The translations under genes and the position numbers were made by a program. Below the pieces are notes generated by a model, which made no database searches, was not told where the DNA came from, and was given only the letters and a program-made list of their open reading frames with translations. A DNA stretch of 64,000 nucleotides from G965261055 sp965261055 [NCBI: Fibrobacteria bacterium] (GTDB lineage Bacteria > Fibrobacterota > Fibrobacteria > UBA11236), in assembly GCA_965261055.1 (NCBI GenBank), contig OZ253440.1, positions 1,488,001 to 1,552,000 on the forward strand, in the 5' to 3' direction. This document shows positions 29,815 through 39,374 of the stretch, in pieces (the stretch's first letter is position 1; each line of letters starts with the position of its first letter).

Positions 29815-30771
29815 ATGAGCTTGTTGTGGTTGAGTTTCGCTATTTTTGTTTTTTTGATGATTTCTGCTTTTTTTTCGGGGAATGAGACAGGTCTACTTTC
29901 TTGTTCTTATCTGAAAGCAGCTTCTAAAGCAAAGGAAAACGACTCATTATCTAAAATATTACTCCATTTATTAAACCGTAAAAACCAAATGATTTTAGTT
30001 TGTCTTATTGGAATTAATATGGCAAATACATTGTATTCTCTTTCTTTTAATCTTTTTTTTCAGAAAATAAATTTTTTAAATGAATTGTCAACAGTGTGGT
30101 CTAGTTTCATTCAAACGAGTATTTTGACTTTAATTTTAGTAGTTGTTGCTGAAATTTTTCCAAAAACACTTTTCTATGAGTATTCATTTAGACTGACAAG
30201 GAAAAGTTCTAGGATTTTAATTTTTTTAAAAAAAGTGATGCAACCTTTTATTGGATTTGTCTTCAGTAATTCATGGTCGAAGCAAATAGAAAAACCCAAT
30301 TTAGAATTAGAGACAATACGAATGATGACCATGCAAACTAAAAATTCATTTGTCGATCATCAACAGAGTATGATACACCATATCACTTCATTAAAGCAGA
30401 CAAGTATAAAAAGTTTAATGTTTTCGACTCATGCTATTCCTAAGATTACTATAGAAAATACATTGAGGGAGGCTTGGGTTAAAATTACCGATGATGAAAC
30501 CCCTTTTTTTATCTGGAAGGACTCTAAGGTTAAATATGTTTTAGAATTAAAAAATTTGTATTCAGTCCCATTAGAAACACAGATTAAAAATTTAAAATTA
30601 AATGAGTTAAAATCGTTCCAGAGTACAACTAAGGGATTAGAGTTACTTCGTGCTTTTTTTAAAGGCGACTCAAAAAACGAAATAGCTCTAATAGAAGAGA
30701 GGGGTTATACAATTGGTTATATTAATTTACAACGATTGTTAAACCCTATTTCTTCCTTTACTAAGTCTTAG
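29815..30771 (+). CDS. DUF21/CNNM-type membrane protein (hemolysin C/CorC-like)
   Basis: A 318-residue inner-membrane protein of the DUF21 (CNNM) family, associated with magnesium or cobalt efflux. The N-terminal third has the hallmark AFFSGNETGLLSCS helix and the later LVVVAEIFPKTLFYE segment (E-x2-PK motif), both conserved in the transmembrane domain. The following region (about 180-318) has the place of the two CBS domains but is weak in sequence, and the C-terminal CorC_HlyC domain of longer members is absent. It lies 45 bases after nrdJ and its end overlaps the convergent DUF2797 gene by 4 bases. Transport function is inferred from the family only. Confidence 0.8.
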   Translation: MSLLWLSFAIFVFLMISAFFSGNETGLLSCSYLKAASKAKENDSLSKILLHLLNRKNQMILVCLIGINMANTLYSLSFNLFFQKINFLNELSTVWSSFIQTSILTLILVVVAEIFPKTLFYEYSFRLTRKSSRILIFLKKVMQPFIGFVFSNSWSKQIEKPNLELETIRMMTMQTKNSFVDHQQSMIHHITSLKQTSIKSLMFSTHAIPKITIENTLREAWVKITDDETPFFIWKDSKVKYVLELKNLYSVPLETQIKNLKLNELKSFQSTTKGLELLRAFFKGDSKNEIALIEERGYTIGYINLQRLLNPISSFTKS

Positions 30772-31553
30772 AAAGAAAGAGAGATCTCATAACCAATATG
30801 TTTTTTAAGGTTGATCACCTTCTCTAAAAAAATGAGATAAGATCCTTTGATGCCTTTAAGAGTGTCTGTTAAGATAGGTTCTTTCTCTAAATTATGGGAC
30901 ACAATTTGGTTCGGATATTCTAAAACAGGGTAATTAATTAAAATAGGTTTGGTTGGGGATAAAAGATTTGGAATATTTTCTGGCCATAAATTTTTTAAGT
31001 TATCCCAGTATTTTTCTAAATCAACAGTTTTAGGATCTTGGAATTGGAGCATCTTTTTCCAATTAGTTTTATCCTGTATTTTTGTTTTTAAGGCAATCTC
31101 AACAAGTCCTGATTGATAGCGATTTTTGACATTACCAATCGCCAATGCTTGTACGGCTCCTTGATGTATCCAACGTGTAGTTTGTTGATAAGCTCTAGTA
31201 ATACCAACTTTGATATTGGATGAATAAGCTAAATAGACAGTATGAGGAATCATGCAATACTCTTCACCCCAAGAAGGGTCTCTGCATGTTCCTAGGTGAA
31301 AGTGGCATTGTTCTGGTTTTAAAATGCATAGGTCACATTGAGGTAACTGAATTGAGCAAGGATAACAGTAACCTTGACTATAAGATTTTTTAATAGCTTT
31401 GTGGCAGTGTACACAAAATATCTTTTGAGTCCATTCCAATTGTATTTTTTTTCCTAATAGAGAGTTTAAAACAAGACTTTGTCCACCTAAGGTTAAAGTG
31501 TATTCTACAGGAGATTGGAGTTTTACTTGAATTTTTGAAATATTGCCTTGCAT
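30768..31553 (-). CDS. DUF2797 family protein
   Basis: A 261-residue cytoplasmic protein. The N-terminal half has a cysteine-rich, probably zinc-binding region (CVHC, CYPC, CDLC, then CHFHLGTC and EYC). This is followed by VYLAYSSNIKVGITR and TRWIHQGAVQALAIG, the signature of DUF2797, which has a faint likeness to the GIY-YIG nuclease core (an inference, not established). No function is known to me. It is convergent with the DUF21 gene and separated from the upstream immunophilin gene by a perfect terminator. Confidence 0.75.
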   Translation of the reverse strand: MQGNISKIQVKLQSPVEYTLTLGGQSLVLNSLLGKKIQLEWTQKIFCVHCHKAIKKSYSQGYCYPCSIQLPQCDLCILKPEQCHFHLGTCRDPSWGEEYCMIPHTVYLAYSSNIKVGITRAYQQTTRWIHQGAVQALAIGNVKNRYQSGLVEIALKTKIQDKTNWKKMLQFQDPKTVDLEKYWDNLKNLWPENIPNLLSPTKPILINYPVLEYPNQIVSHNLEKEPILTDTLKGIKGSYLIFLEKVINLKKHIGYEISLSF

Positions 31554-31594
31554 CTTTCCTTTTGCTTGTTATGTATATTTACAGATTCAAAATA

Positions 31595-31626
31595 AAAAAG
31601 GTCTACCAAATTTGGTAGACCTTTTT
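31595..31626 (-). terminator. Perfect palindromic terminator after the immunophilin gene
   Basis: A 32-base perfect palindrome (AAAAAGGTCTACCAAA and its complement) with T runs on both strands ends the cyclophilin-FKBP transcript, and separates it from the DUF2797 gene, which must have its own promoter. Its symmetry makes it usable from either strand. Confidence 0.88.
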
Positions 31627-31644
31627 GATTACTAAAGTCAGACT

Positions 31645-32679
31645 TTAAAGCCTTTCTATTTCAAAAACTAGGTTAGAATTTGGTGGAATTGGACCCGTTC
31701 CTTTTTCTCCGTAAGCTAATTCTGGAGGTAGAACTATAATTCGTTTTTCATTTTCTAACATATCTAAAACAGTTTGATCCCAACCAAGAATAACACGCCC
31801 CATTCCTACAGGAAAAACAAAAGGTTGATTACGATCTACAGAGCTATCAAATTTTTTGCCATCTAAAAAAGTTCCTGTATAATGAACACTAACATCACTA
31901 CCTGAATTTGGTTTAGAACCTGTTCCCTTTTTTATGATAGTATAATGTATACCACTAGGTGTCTTTTGAACAGAACCGTATTTTTGTTCTAGATTAGCTA
32001 AGAATATTTCGAGATTTTTTACTTGCTGATTTATTTGTTCTAAAGAAGTATTCTTTTTAGACATTTCAGCAAGATAATTCTGGAAAGCTTGTTCATCACT
32101 TTTAAAAGATTTTGCTTTAGAACCAATGGCAGAGATTTTCATTGCATTAATGATAACATCAGTTTTAGGTTTATTTTGAGCTACAGTTGGGGTATTTGCA
32201 ATAGAGTCAACGATATCCATTCCTTTTACAACTCTCCCAAAAACAGAGTGTTTGTTGTTTAGATGAGGTGTTGCAGTGTGTGTGATGAAAAACTGGCTAC
32301 CATTAGTTCCTGGACCAGCATTTGCCATAGATATTACACCTTCATCGTGTACGAGACTAGGATGGAATTCGTCTGGAAATTTGTAACCAGGTCCGCCACG
32401 TCCAGTACCTTCAGGGTCACCAGTTTGAATCATAAAATTCTTTATGACACGGTGAAAAATAACACCATCATAGAATGGTTTTCCAGTGTCTTTATTTGAT
32501 TTTTTTGTTCCTTGAGCTAAACCAACAAAGTTAGCAACTGTTAGAGGGGTTTTTTCAAACTCCAGTTCTAAAGTAATGTTACCTAGGGTTGTTTGAATTT
32601 CTGCGTATAATCCGTCTTTCATTTTTTCTGCACATGATAGGTTAAGGGTGAATAATATTAGAAGCATTAATTTTTTCAT
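31645..32679 (-). CDS. Lipoprotein with cyclophilin and FKBP prolyl isomerase domains
   Basis: A 344-residue dual-family immunophilin. Residues 1-16 are a lipoprotein signal ending in the lipobox LNLSC (C16), so it is probably anchored in the cell envelope. Residues about 24-185 are a cyclophilin with the catalytic FHRVIKNFMIQTGDP (R77) and GSQFFITHTATPHLNNKHSVFG. A charged helical linker (about 190-235) leads to an FKBP domain (about 240-344) with VHYTGTFLDGKKFDSS, GWDQTVLDM and PPELAYG. Both folds isomerise prolyl bonds; the likely role is folding of exported proteins. The start has AAAGGAG 6-7 bases upstream. It is divergent from the SDR gene. Confidence 0.93.
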   Translation of the reverse strand: MKKLMLLILFTLNLSCAEKMKDGLYAEIQTTLGNITLELEFEKTPLTVANFVGLAQGTKKSNKDTGKPFYDGVIFHRVIKNFMIQTGDPEGTGRGGPGYKFPDEFHPSLVHDEGVISMANAGPGTNGSQFFITHTATPHLNNKHSVFGRVVKGMDIVDSIANTPTVAQNKPKTDVIINAMKISAIGSKAKSFKSDEQAFQNYLAEMSKKNTSLEQINQQVKNLEIFLANLEQKYGSVQKTPSGIHYTIIKKGTGSKPNSGSDVSVHYTGTFLDGKKFDSSVDRNQPFVFPVGMGRVILGWDQTVLDMLENEKRIIVLPPELAYGEKGTGPIPPNSNLVFEIERL

Positions 32680-32725
32680 AAACTTCTCCTTTAAAAGTTT
32701 GAAATATAATAAATTTGAATCAATT

Positions 32726-33706
32726 ATGAAAGGTTTTCCAATTTTAGTCAGTGGTTTAGCTGGTATTCCAGGTCTAAATGCCTTTTATTATTTTAAACGA
32801 CAAAACATAGGTTCGGTTTTTGGACTTTGTGCTCCACATCAACATCAATTAAATGAGAGTAACATTCTTTACATTGAGGCAGGTGATAGAAAAGGGTTAG
32901 AGAAGTTGTTTAGACAATACAATTTTGAAACAGTGATAGATGCTTCAGGTTGTTGTGCATTAAAATCTTGTGAATATAATAAAGAATTATCTTATCGTTT
33001 AAATGTAGAGTATGGCTCTATTTTAGCAGAATTATCTAAAAAGTATAATGCAAAGTTATTTCGTTTTTCAACGGACTTGGTGTTTGACGGAGTCGGAAAT
33101 GGAAACTATTCAGAAAGCTCAAAGGTAAGTCCATTAACAGTGTATGGTCAACATATGTTGGAGGCAGAAAAGAAGATTCTAAGTATAAATCCTAAGGTAA
33201 CTATTTTTAGAATAGCTTTGCCAATGGGGCACGCTTTGAGTGGTCATGTTGGTGCAATTGATTGGATTGAATCAAGGTTTAAAAAGAATAAATTTGCGAC
33301 TCTATATTACGATGAAATTCGAAGTAATGCATATATTATAGATATCGTCCGAACTGTAGATTATTTTATTCAAAATGTGGAGAAATGTCCCACGGATTTA
33401 TTTCATTTAGGTGGTCCTATAAGTCTTTCACTTTATCAAATAGCCCAAGTGATAAATGTTGTAGGAAATTATGCTCCAAAGCTTTTAAAGGGTTGTTTCC
33501 GTATTGAAGACCCTTCTATCGTACCTAGAGCAGGAAATGTGACAATGGATAGTTCTAAGATTACAGCTCTTTTACCTAGCAAATGGATTACGCCTTGGCC
33601 AATTGATGTTAAGTTAATTCCGACAAGCCGAGATTGGCATTATATTCAAGAACGACCTGTTCTGTCTAGAGTACAGGAATTATTGTGCTCAAAAATTGTA
33701 ATGTAA
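32726..33706 (+). CDS. RmlD-like NAD(P)-dependent sugar-nucleotide reductase
   Basis: A 326-residue extended short-chain dehydrogenase related to dTDP-4-dehydrorhamnose reductase. Visible are the nucleotide loop GLAGIPGLN (10-18), VIDASGCCALKSCE, the FSTDLVFDG active-site strand (114-122) with conserved Ser/Thr/Asp, and VYGQHMLEAEK (139-149). The catalytic tyrosine (Y140) is present, but the lysine expected four residues later (Y-x3-K) is methionine (M144). I chose ATG 32726 because the conserved fold begins there; an in-frame extension to 32648 would run into the divergent gene. The substrate is unknown; surface-polysaccharide genes nearby (glycosyltransferase) are suggestive. Confidence 0.75.
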   Translation: MKGFPILVSGLAGIPGLNAFYYFKRQNIGSVFGLCAPHQHQLNESNILYIEAGDRKGLEKLFRQYNFETVIDASGCCALKSCEYNKELSYRLNVEYGSILAELSKKYNAKLFRFSTDLVFDGVGNGNYSESSKVSPLTVYGQHMLEAEKKILSINPKVTIFRIALPMGHALSGHVGAIDWIESRFKKNKFATLYYDEIRSNAYIIDIVRTVDYFIQNVEKCPTDLFHLGGPISLSLYQIAQVINVVGNYAPKLLKGCFRIEDPSIVPRAGNVTMDSSKITALLPSKWITPWPIDVKLIPTSRDWHYIQERPVLSRVQELLCSKIVM

Positions 33707-33723
33707 TTTTTGAAATCTATAAG

Positions 33724-34713
33724 TTATGTTAGTTTTACTTTAGAAAAAAGAAAGAGCCCACCTAATAGGCTTATTAGATAAAACATCAAACTAGGCAAAA
33801 CGATTGCAGACGCGATTAATGATGGGTTTGGGTTGATTGGGTAGGAAATAACATTCGTTAAACTAAAAAGTTTAATACCTATTGTTTGAGGCAGTCCCCA
33901 GCCTCCAATGTTAAAAGGTAAAATAAAGAAAAAAGACATTACAGGAACAAAACAGAATAAATACAAAGGATGAATAGATATTCCCAGAGATTTTGTACAA
34001 CAATAAAAAGCAATAATTCGAACAGACTGAACACTAATTGAAGTAATGATAACAGAAAATAGAAGTATGCTAAAACGAGGTGCCTCTATTTGTTTATTCT
34101 TTTGGGATAAAGTTAATTTGAGTTGTATCCATTGCCAAGAAAGATATTTTGAAATGGTTTTCCAAAATTTAATTTGAATAGAATTTGAAAAAAAAATGGG
34201 TAACAGAATGAGAGAAAACGAAAAAATTAAGGCACTAATCCAGAAAAAACTTGTTAATAAAGGAGCATGGATTACTTGAAGAAAAGAAAGAAGGCATGAC
34301 AAGAAGAATAACATAGTTAAAGAAGTAAAACCTATGTAACGATCTAAAAAAGAAAAAAATAACGCTTGTGATAAAGGGATACCCACTTTTTTTAGCTTAT
34401 GGGCTTTTGAAAATTCTCCAGCAACTGAAAAAATAAGGCTGTTAAAAAAAAGCCCTAAATAGAAATTTTTAAATAGAGAAATAAATGAGGCTTTTGTCTT
34501 TTTTGTTTTAAGTAATAGCTGCCATTGCATTGCTCCTAGTATAACAGAGCTTAAAAATAAAATGAAAGCCAGTGATCCCCAAGTAAAATCTAAATTAAAA
34601 ATTTGTTTGAAAATGTCAAAGCCTCCATTAGATATAAAAAAATAAATAATGATAACGACTCCTAAAGTATAACTTATCCATTGAAGAATTTGCTTTGTAG
34701 ATAACTTAAACAC
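33724..34713 (-). CDS. UPF0104 / lysylphosphatidylglycerol synthase-like membrane protein
   Basis: A 329-residue integral membrane protein with about eight hydrophobic segments and the family motifs FNSLIFSVAGEFSKAHKLKK, SFLDRYIGFTSL and PFNIGGWGLPQTIG. It resembles the membrane domain of MprF (the flippase part) and the related UPF0104 proteins; the soluble aminoacyl-transfer domain of full MprF is absent. A role in lipid or glycan-lipid translocation is plausible from the family and the neighbouring glycosyltransferase, but not shown. It is convergent with the SDR gene and divergent from the glycosyltransferase gene. Confidence 0.75.
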   Translation of the reverse strand: MFKLSTKQILQWISYTLGVVIIIYFFISNGGFDIFKQIFNLDFTWGSLAFILFLSSVILGAMQWQLLLKTKKTKASFISLFKNFYLGLFFNSLIFSVAGEFSKAHKLKKVGIPLSQALFFSFLDRYIGFTSLTMLFFLSCLLSFLQVIHAPLLTSFFWISALIFSFSLILLPIFFSNSIQIKFWKTISKYLSWQWIQLKLTLSQKNKQIEAPRFSILLFSVIITSISVQSVRIIAFYCCTKSLGISIHPLYLFCFVPVMSFFFILPFNIGGWGLPQTIGIKLFSLTNVISYPINPNPSLIASAIVLPSLMFYLISLLGGLFLFSKVKLT

Positions 34714-34835
34714 TGAGTAAAATTATAAAATTATACTGGTAAAAGTCTTTTATACTTAATTTGATGCAATTTTATTTTAGAGTTGTATGTATTAATATAT
34801 TAGATTTGGATTAAGAAAGTAGAAAATTAAAGATC

Positions 34836-35966
34836 GTGAAAATATTAATTACAAATTGGAGAGATATTAAGCATCCTAGGGCAGGAGGTGCTGAAAAACA
34901 TCTTTTTTCTATTTTTTCTATTTTGTCTCAAAGAGGCCATGCAATTATTTTGTATTGCAGTTTATTTAGTAAGGGAGCTACAAAAGAAATTGTGGATGGA
35001 ATACAAGTTTACCGTTTGGGTTCAGAGTATACTTTTCAGTGGAAATGTATGCGTAATCTTAAGAAGTGGATAAGTGTTCATAAGCCAGATGTTTTTATTG
35101 AAGATCTAAATAAGCTTCCAATATATAGTCCTTTTTTAGTTAATTTACCAAAAATTATACAAATACATCATCTTTGGAAAAGCTCTATCTTTAAAGAAAC
35201 ATTTTTTCCAATAGCTTTCTTTGTTTATTTACAAGAGCAAAGTATAAAATGGTTCTATCAAAAGGAAAAATTTGCTGTTGTTAGTCCTTCTACGCAAAAG
35301 GATCTTGTTTCTTTGGGGATCTCAGACCAAAACACACAGGTCATTTACAATGGTTGCGAAGATTTGCCGAGTGCTAGTCAACTGAAATCAAAAAAAGAAA
35401 ATTTTTCTATACTTTGGTTAGGTCGTATTCAAAAATATAAGGGAGTTTTAGAAGCTTGTCAAGCATTTTCTAAACTTATCACAGCACATTCTAAATACAA
35501 AAATTTGATTTTAAATATTGCTGGAGATGGCCCTTTTTTACCTAAGCTTAGAAAGTGGGTTCAAGAAAATAATTTAAAGGACAAAATCAATCTTTTGGGT
35601 TTTGTAACAGAAAATGATAAACAGAATTTATTGAAAAATAGTATATTTTTACTTCAAACAAGTTATAAGGAAGGATGGGGACTTTCTGTGATTGAGGCAG
35701 CTCGTTGGGGGACTATTTCTATAGGAAACAATACAGCAGGTTTGTGTGATAGCATTCAACATAAAAAAACAGGAATCCTTTACAATTACAATGATATAAA
35801 TGATTTGTATACAAAGATTTTGTGGTTGTTAGAGAATACTGATCAACGAAAGCAGATGAGTAGAAATGCAATAGAATGGGCTAAACAATTTAGTTGGAAG
35901 CAAATTGCAAGTCAAACTGAAAGAATGCTATTGGAGCAAATAGAATCAAAAGTAAGAAAAGTCTGA
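34836..35966 (+). CDS. GT4-family glycosyltransferase
   Basis: A 376-residue retaining glycosyltransferase with the GT-B fold. The N-terminus MKILITNWRDIKHPRAGGAEKHL has the glycine-rich loop, and the C-terminal half has LWLGRIQKYKGV, NIAGDGP and the E-x7-E motif in EGWGLSVIEAARWG. This group builds surface glycans from nucleotide sugars. The start is GTG at 34836, as no ATG precedes the conserved first strand; the ribosome-binding site is weak. Donor and acceptor sugars cannot be predicted. Confidence 0.88.
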   Translation: MKILITNWRDIKHPRAGGAEKHLFSIFSILSQRGHAIILYCSLFSKGATKEIVDGIQVYRLGSEYTFQWKCMRNLKKWISVHKPDVFIEDLNKLPIYSPFLVNLPKIIQIHHLWKSSIFKETFFPIAFFVYLQEQSIKWFYQKEKFAVVSPSTQKDLVSLGISDQNTQVIYNGCEDLPSASQLKSKKENFSILWLGRIQKYKGVLEACQAFSKLITAHSKYKNLILNIAGDGPFLPKLRKWVQENNLKDKINLLGFVTENDKQNLLKNSIFLLQTSYKEGWGLSVIEAARWGTISIGNNTAGLCDSIQHKKTGILYNYNDINDLYTKILWLLENTDQRKQMSRNAIEWAKQFSWKQIASQTERMLLEQIESKVRKV

Positions 35967-36048
35967 TTATTCGTTTTAGTGACTTTTATAAAAATAATTT
36001 TCTATATTTTTATATCATTGTTTCAGTATTAGCGGAGGGAGTTTGAAT

Positions 36049-39000
36049 ATGAAACTATTTCAACTACTTAATATTTTTACATTTTTTTTGATTTTATTTT
36101 TTAATTCTTGTATTGGAATAAAGGGAACCAATGCTGGCGGTATACCTGATACTGTATTTGCTACAGGAGTTTCTTTTGAACCTCCATTTGATCAAGGGAG
36201 CTTTGATGTAGAAACTGGGCAAGAATTAAAAATTATTCCAACAGTTCAGCCATTAAATTATACAGGGAGTGTGTCTTGGAAATCTGAAGATATATCTTTG
36301 GCCGTTGTAAATGGTGAGGGTGTAGTATATTTTCGAGACATAGTTGATACAGTTGATATTTTTGCAGATGTGAATACTGAATTCAATATTATGTCGGCAG
36401 TTAAACGGGGCATCGTAAGATTTGTAATTATGCCTAGAATAGAGATTCAAAGCGTAATTATTGATGGGCCAAATAAGCTATCAGTAGGCGATTCTCTACA
36501 GTTGTCAATTGATATACAGCCTGTAGAAGCTCAATCTAAGTCTGTTGTTTGGCAAAGTGACAATCAATCAGTAGCCATTGTTGATACTATCACAGGATTA
36601 GTTGTTGCGAAAGCTCCTGGTATAGTGCATATTTTCGCAAGAATTGGGAGGAATGAGGGGGCTTTTCAGCATGAGATTACAGTTGATCCCCTATTGGTGA
36701 TAGCCAAAGAATTTATAATTGTTACAAACTCAAGAACTGGAGACAGTGATACGATATTAAATCGTATAATAAACGACCCAGATCTTGCACTACAATCTAT
36801 TATAAAACCTGCACATTATAATAATGGATCTATAGTTTGGACTTCAAGTAATGAAGCTGTCGCAGAGATTTCACCAAGGGGGATTTTATCATTTGATGGT
36901 GAAGGTGCCAGCCAGATTATAGGGCGTGTTGGAGATGCTGCTGATACTCTTTTAGTTATTGTTCAAGGAGCTCCTTTAACGGATGTTAATCTTGTTTCTT
37001 ATGATGGAATGATTGTTTCTATAGGTGGGGCTTTACAGCTTACTACTGAACCAGTACCATCTAATGCAATTGTAGATTTAGTATTGTGGAGGAGTTTGGA
37101 TTCTATTATTGCTGTTGTTGACGCAGTTGGTGTTGTTTCAGGGATTTCTAGTGGAGTTGTTGAAATTACGCTAGAATCTGAGTCATTTTTTGATACTATA
37201 GAAATCACTGTTCAAAATGTGCCGTTGATTAAATTAATAGTTACTTCTAATGATACTATCACGATAGGTGCATCTTCGTTACTTATCGTTCAACCTGTTC
37301 CTATTTATGCTGCTCCAGGAAATATTTCTTGGTTTAGTTCCAATATAGGAGTTGCTACTGTCACTAATGGAGGATTGGTACAAGGTCTTGCTGAGGGTTT
37401 AGTAACAATACAAGTTAGTTCGGATGCACTGGCGTCTTTTGTTGCTTTGTCTCAAGTTTTGGTTAAAGCAAGTGTAACACCTGTTGTGAGTATTGTGTTG
37501 GAGCCTCAAGTAATTAACACTATAGTAGGTTCTCCTTCACAAAAAATAGAGACTACAATATTTCCAGTAGATCACACAGATGGCGATGGCCTTTGGGTTT
37601 CAACGAATACCACTGTTGCTATCGTTACTCAAGCTGGAAATGTAAGTTTTATAGGTGCTGGTAATACTAAAATTATTTCTACTATAGGTTTTATTCGAGA
37701 TACGACTGATGTTTTTGTAACCTCTAGTATTAGTTTGAATAGTATAGGTATTGATGGTCGTAGTATTGTTAATCAAAACGGAGTTTTACAGCTTAGAGTA
37801 ATGCCTTCCCCAAGTGGAGCTGATGTTGGAAGTGTGACTTGGACAAGTTCTCTTCCTAGTATTGCTAGTGTAAATGCATCTGGACAAGTTTTAGGTAGAA
37901 CTGTTGGAATGACGACTATTACCGTAATATCTGGTCTTTTTACAGCTGTGAAGCAAGTGACCGTTGTGACACCTGTTTTGATCGATAGTATTTCAATTTC
38001 TGGCCCAAACAATGTTGCATTGACTAAAACATACCAGTATGTAGCCACATTTAATCCAGCAGATGCTACGAATAAAGATTTAGATTGGTCTGTAGATGAC
38101 TTAACGAAAGCTACGATTAGTAGTAGTGGTTTATTAAACCCTTTGCAAGCCGGAACCAGTATTATTACAGCAATGACAAAAGATGGTGGTAATAAACAAT
38201 CTACATTTTCTGTTAATATTAATGCATTAGGAATTTCAGCAACCAGTGTCATGACAGTTTCGCACTTAAATAAAAAGGTAGGTCAGAGTATTGATCTATC
38301 TAATACTCTTACTATTGTACCTATTAATCATACCGATCAGATTGTTTGGTCTGTTGTAGATACATTAGTTGCGGTTATTAATCAGGCTGGTATTTTAACT
38401 TTTGTTGGGGTTGGAATCACGGATTTAGTCGTGACTGTTGGAAGTGCATCGACTATGGTTAGAATCTCTGCTCGTCTTCAAATAGCCTCTAGTATTCAAA
38501 TTGATTTAGCTGATACTGTTTTTAAAGAGAAAGGTAGTTTAGTCGTACTTACAGCAACGGTTACCCCTCAGCCACATAATAGTGGTAATGTAAGTTGGAG
38601 ATCCTCAAAACCTCTTATTGCTTTTGTTGCTTCGTTAACTGGTGTTACGAATTTTATTAAAAACGGAACAGCTGAAATTATTGCAACAGTAGGTGCAATT
38701 GAAGATACAGTAGTTGTTATTGTTGAAACACCTGCGACAAGCATTGATATAACATCAAATTTTTTAATAAAAGATCTCGGAGATTCATCAGTAACATTGA
38801 GTGCTACTGTTCTACCTAATGATTATACGGGTTCTGTTAGGTGGAGATCTTTAGATGAGATGATTGTAATGGTAGATTCCTTAGGGACTGTTTCTTATGT
38901 TGGGGTTGGTTTTACATCTATTGTGGCTTCGGCAGGAGCTGTGTCAGATTCAGTAACAGTTTCTATAGGAAATCAGGTAATATCTTTGACTCTCAGCACG

Positions 39001-39240
39001 CAATCGTTTTCTTGTAAATCAAGAGATCAGAGAATGGTTACTGCGACTGCAATACCATCAGATCATACAAACGGTTTTGTTTCTTGGAGCACATCAGATG
39101 CATTGATTGCCAGTGTATTATCTTCAGGAGATGGACGAAGTATGGGTTTAATAGAATGTATAAGTAATGGGAATGCTACAATTATTGCAACTATTGGTAA
39201 CTTAGTAACTGACTCTGTTGTAGTAACTGTATCGCCATAA
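36049..39240 (+). CDS. Large surface lipoprotein with about 12 Ig-like (BIG2) repeats
   Basis: A 1,063-residue protein beginning with a lipoprotein signal (MKLFQLLNIFTFFLILFFNSC, lipobox FNSC). The rest is a chain of about 12 repeats of 75-95 residues, each with a Trp-x-Ser strand (for example VSWKSED, VVWQSDN, IVWTSSN, LLWRSLD, ISWFSSN, LWVSTN, VTWTSSL, LDWSVDD, IVWSVVD, VSWRSSK, VRWRSLD, VSWSTSD) followed by VA-V and a G-I/V strand. These are group 2 bacterial Ig-like domains, common in adhesins and surface stalks. I chose ATG 36049, nine bases after GGAGGG, over the TTG at 36043. No enzymatic domain is evident. An exposed adhesive or structural role is an inference. Confidence 0.88.
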   Translation: MKLFQLLNIFTFFLILFFNSCIGIKGTNAGGIPDTVFATGVSFEPPFDQGSFDVETGQELKIIPTVQPLNYTGSVSWKSEDISLAVVNGEGVVYFRDIVDTVDIFADVNTEFNIMSAVKRGIVRFVIMPRIEIQSVIIDGPNKLSVGDSLQLSIDIQPVEAQSKSVVWQSDNQSVAIVDTITGLVVAKAPGIVHIFARIGRNEGAFQHEITVDPLLVIAKEFIIVTNSRTGDSDTILNRIINDPDLALQSIIKPAHYNNGSIVWTSSNEAVAEISPRGILSFDGEGASQIIGRVGDAADTLLVIVQGAPLTDVNLVSYDGMIVSIGGALQLTTEPVPSNAIVDLVLWRSLDSIIAVVDAVGVVSGISSGVVEITLESESFFDTIEITVQNVPLIKLIVTSNDTITIGASSLLIVQPVPIYAAPGNISWFSSNIGVATVTNGGLVQGLAEGLVTIQVSSDALASFVALSQVLVKASVTPVVSIVLEPQVINTIVGSPSQKIETTIFPVDHTDGDGLWVSTNTTVAIVTQAGNVSFIGAGNTKIISTIGFIRDTTDVFVTSSISLNSIGIDGRSIVNQNGVLQLRVMPSPSGADVGSVTWTSSLPSIASVNASGQVLGRTVGMTTITVISGLFTAVKQVTVVTPVLIDSISISGPNNVALTKTYQYVATFNPADATNKDLDWSVDDLTKATISSSGLLNPLQAGTSIITAMTKDGGNKQSTFSVNINALGISATSVMTVSHLNKKVGQSIDLSNTLTIVPINHTDQIVWSVVDTLVAVINQAGILTFVGVGITDLVVTVGSASTMVRISARLQIASSIQIDLADTVFKEKGSLVVLTATVTPQPHNSGNVSWRSSKPLIAFVASLTGVTNFIKNGTAEIIATVGAIEDTVVVIVETPATSIDITSNFLIKDLGDSSVTLSATVLPNDYTGSVRWRSLDEMIVMVDSLGTVSYVGVGFTSIVASAGAVSDSVTVSIGNQVISLTLSTQSFSCKSRDQRMVTATAIPSDHTNGFVSWSTSDALIASVLSSGDGRSMGLIECISNGNATIIATIGNLVTDSVVVTVSP

Positions 39241-39374
39241 GACTAATTTATGTTGGTCTATTTAGATTTGGCTTTAGTTGTACACGAAAAAAATTACTTC
39301 TAAGTAGGTTTTTTATATTAGTCTAAAATATTAGAATTTTCCAGTAAGATTCTGTGGAGATTGTGTATTAAGAT

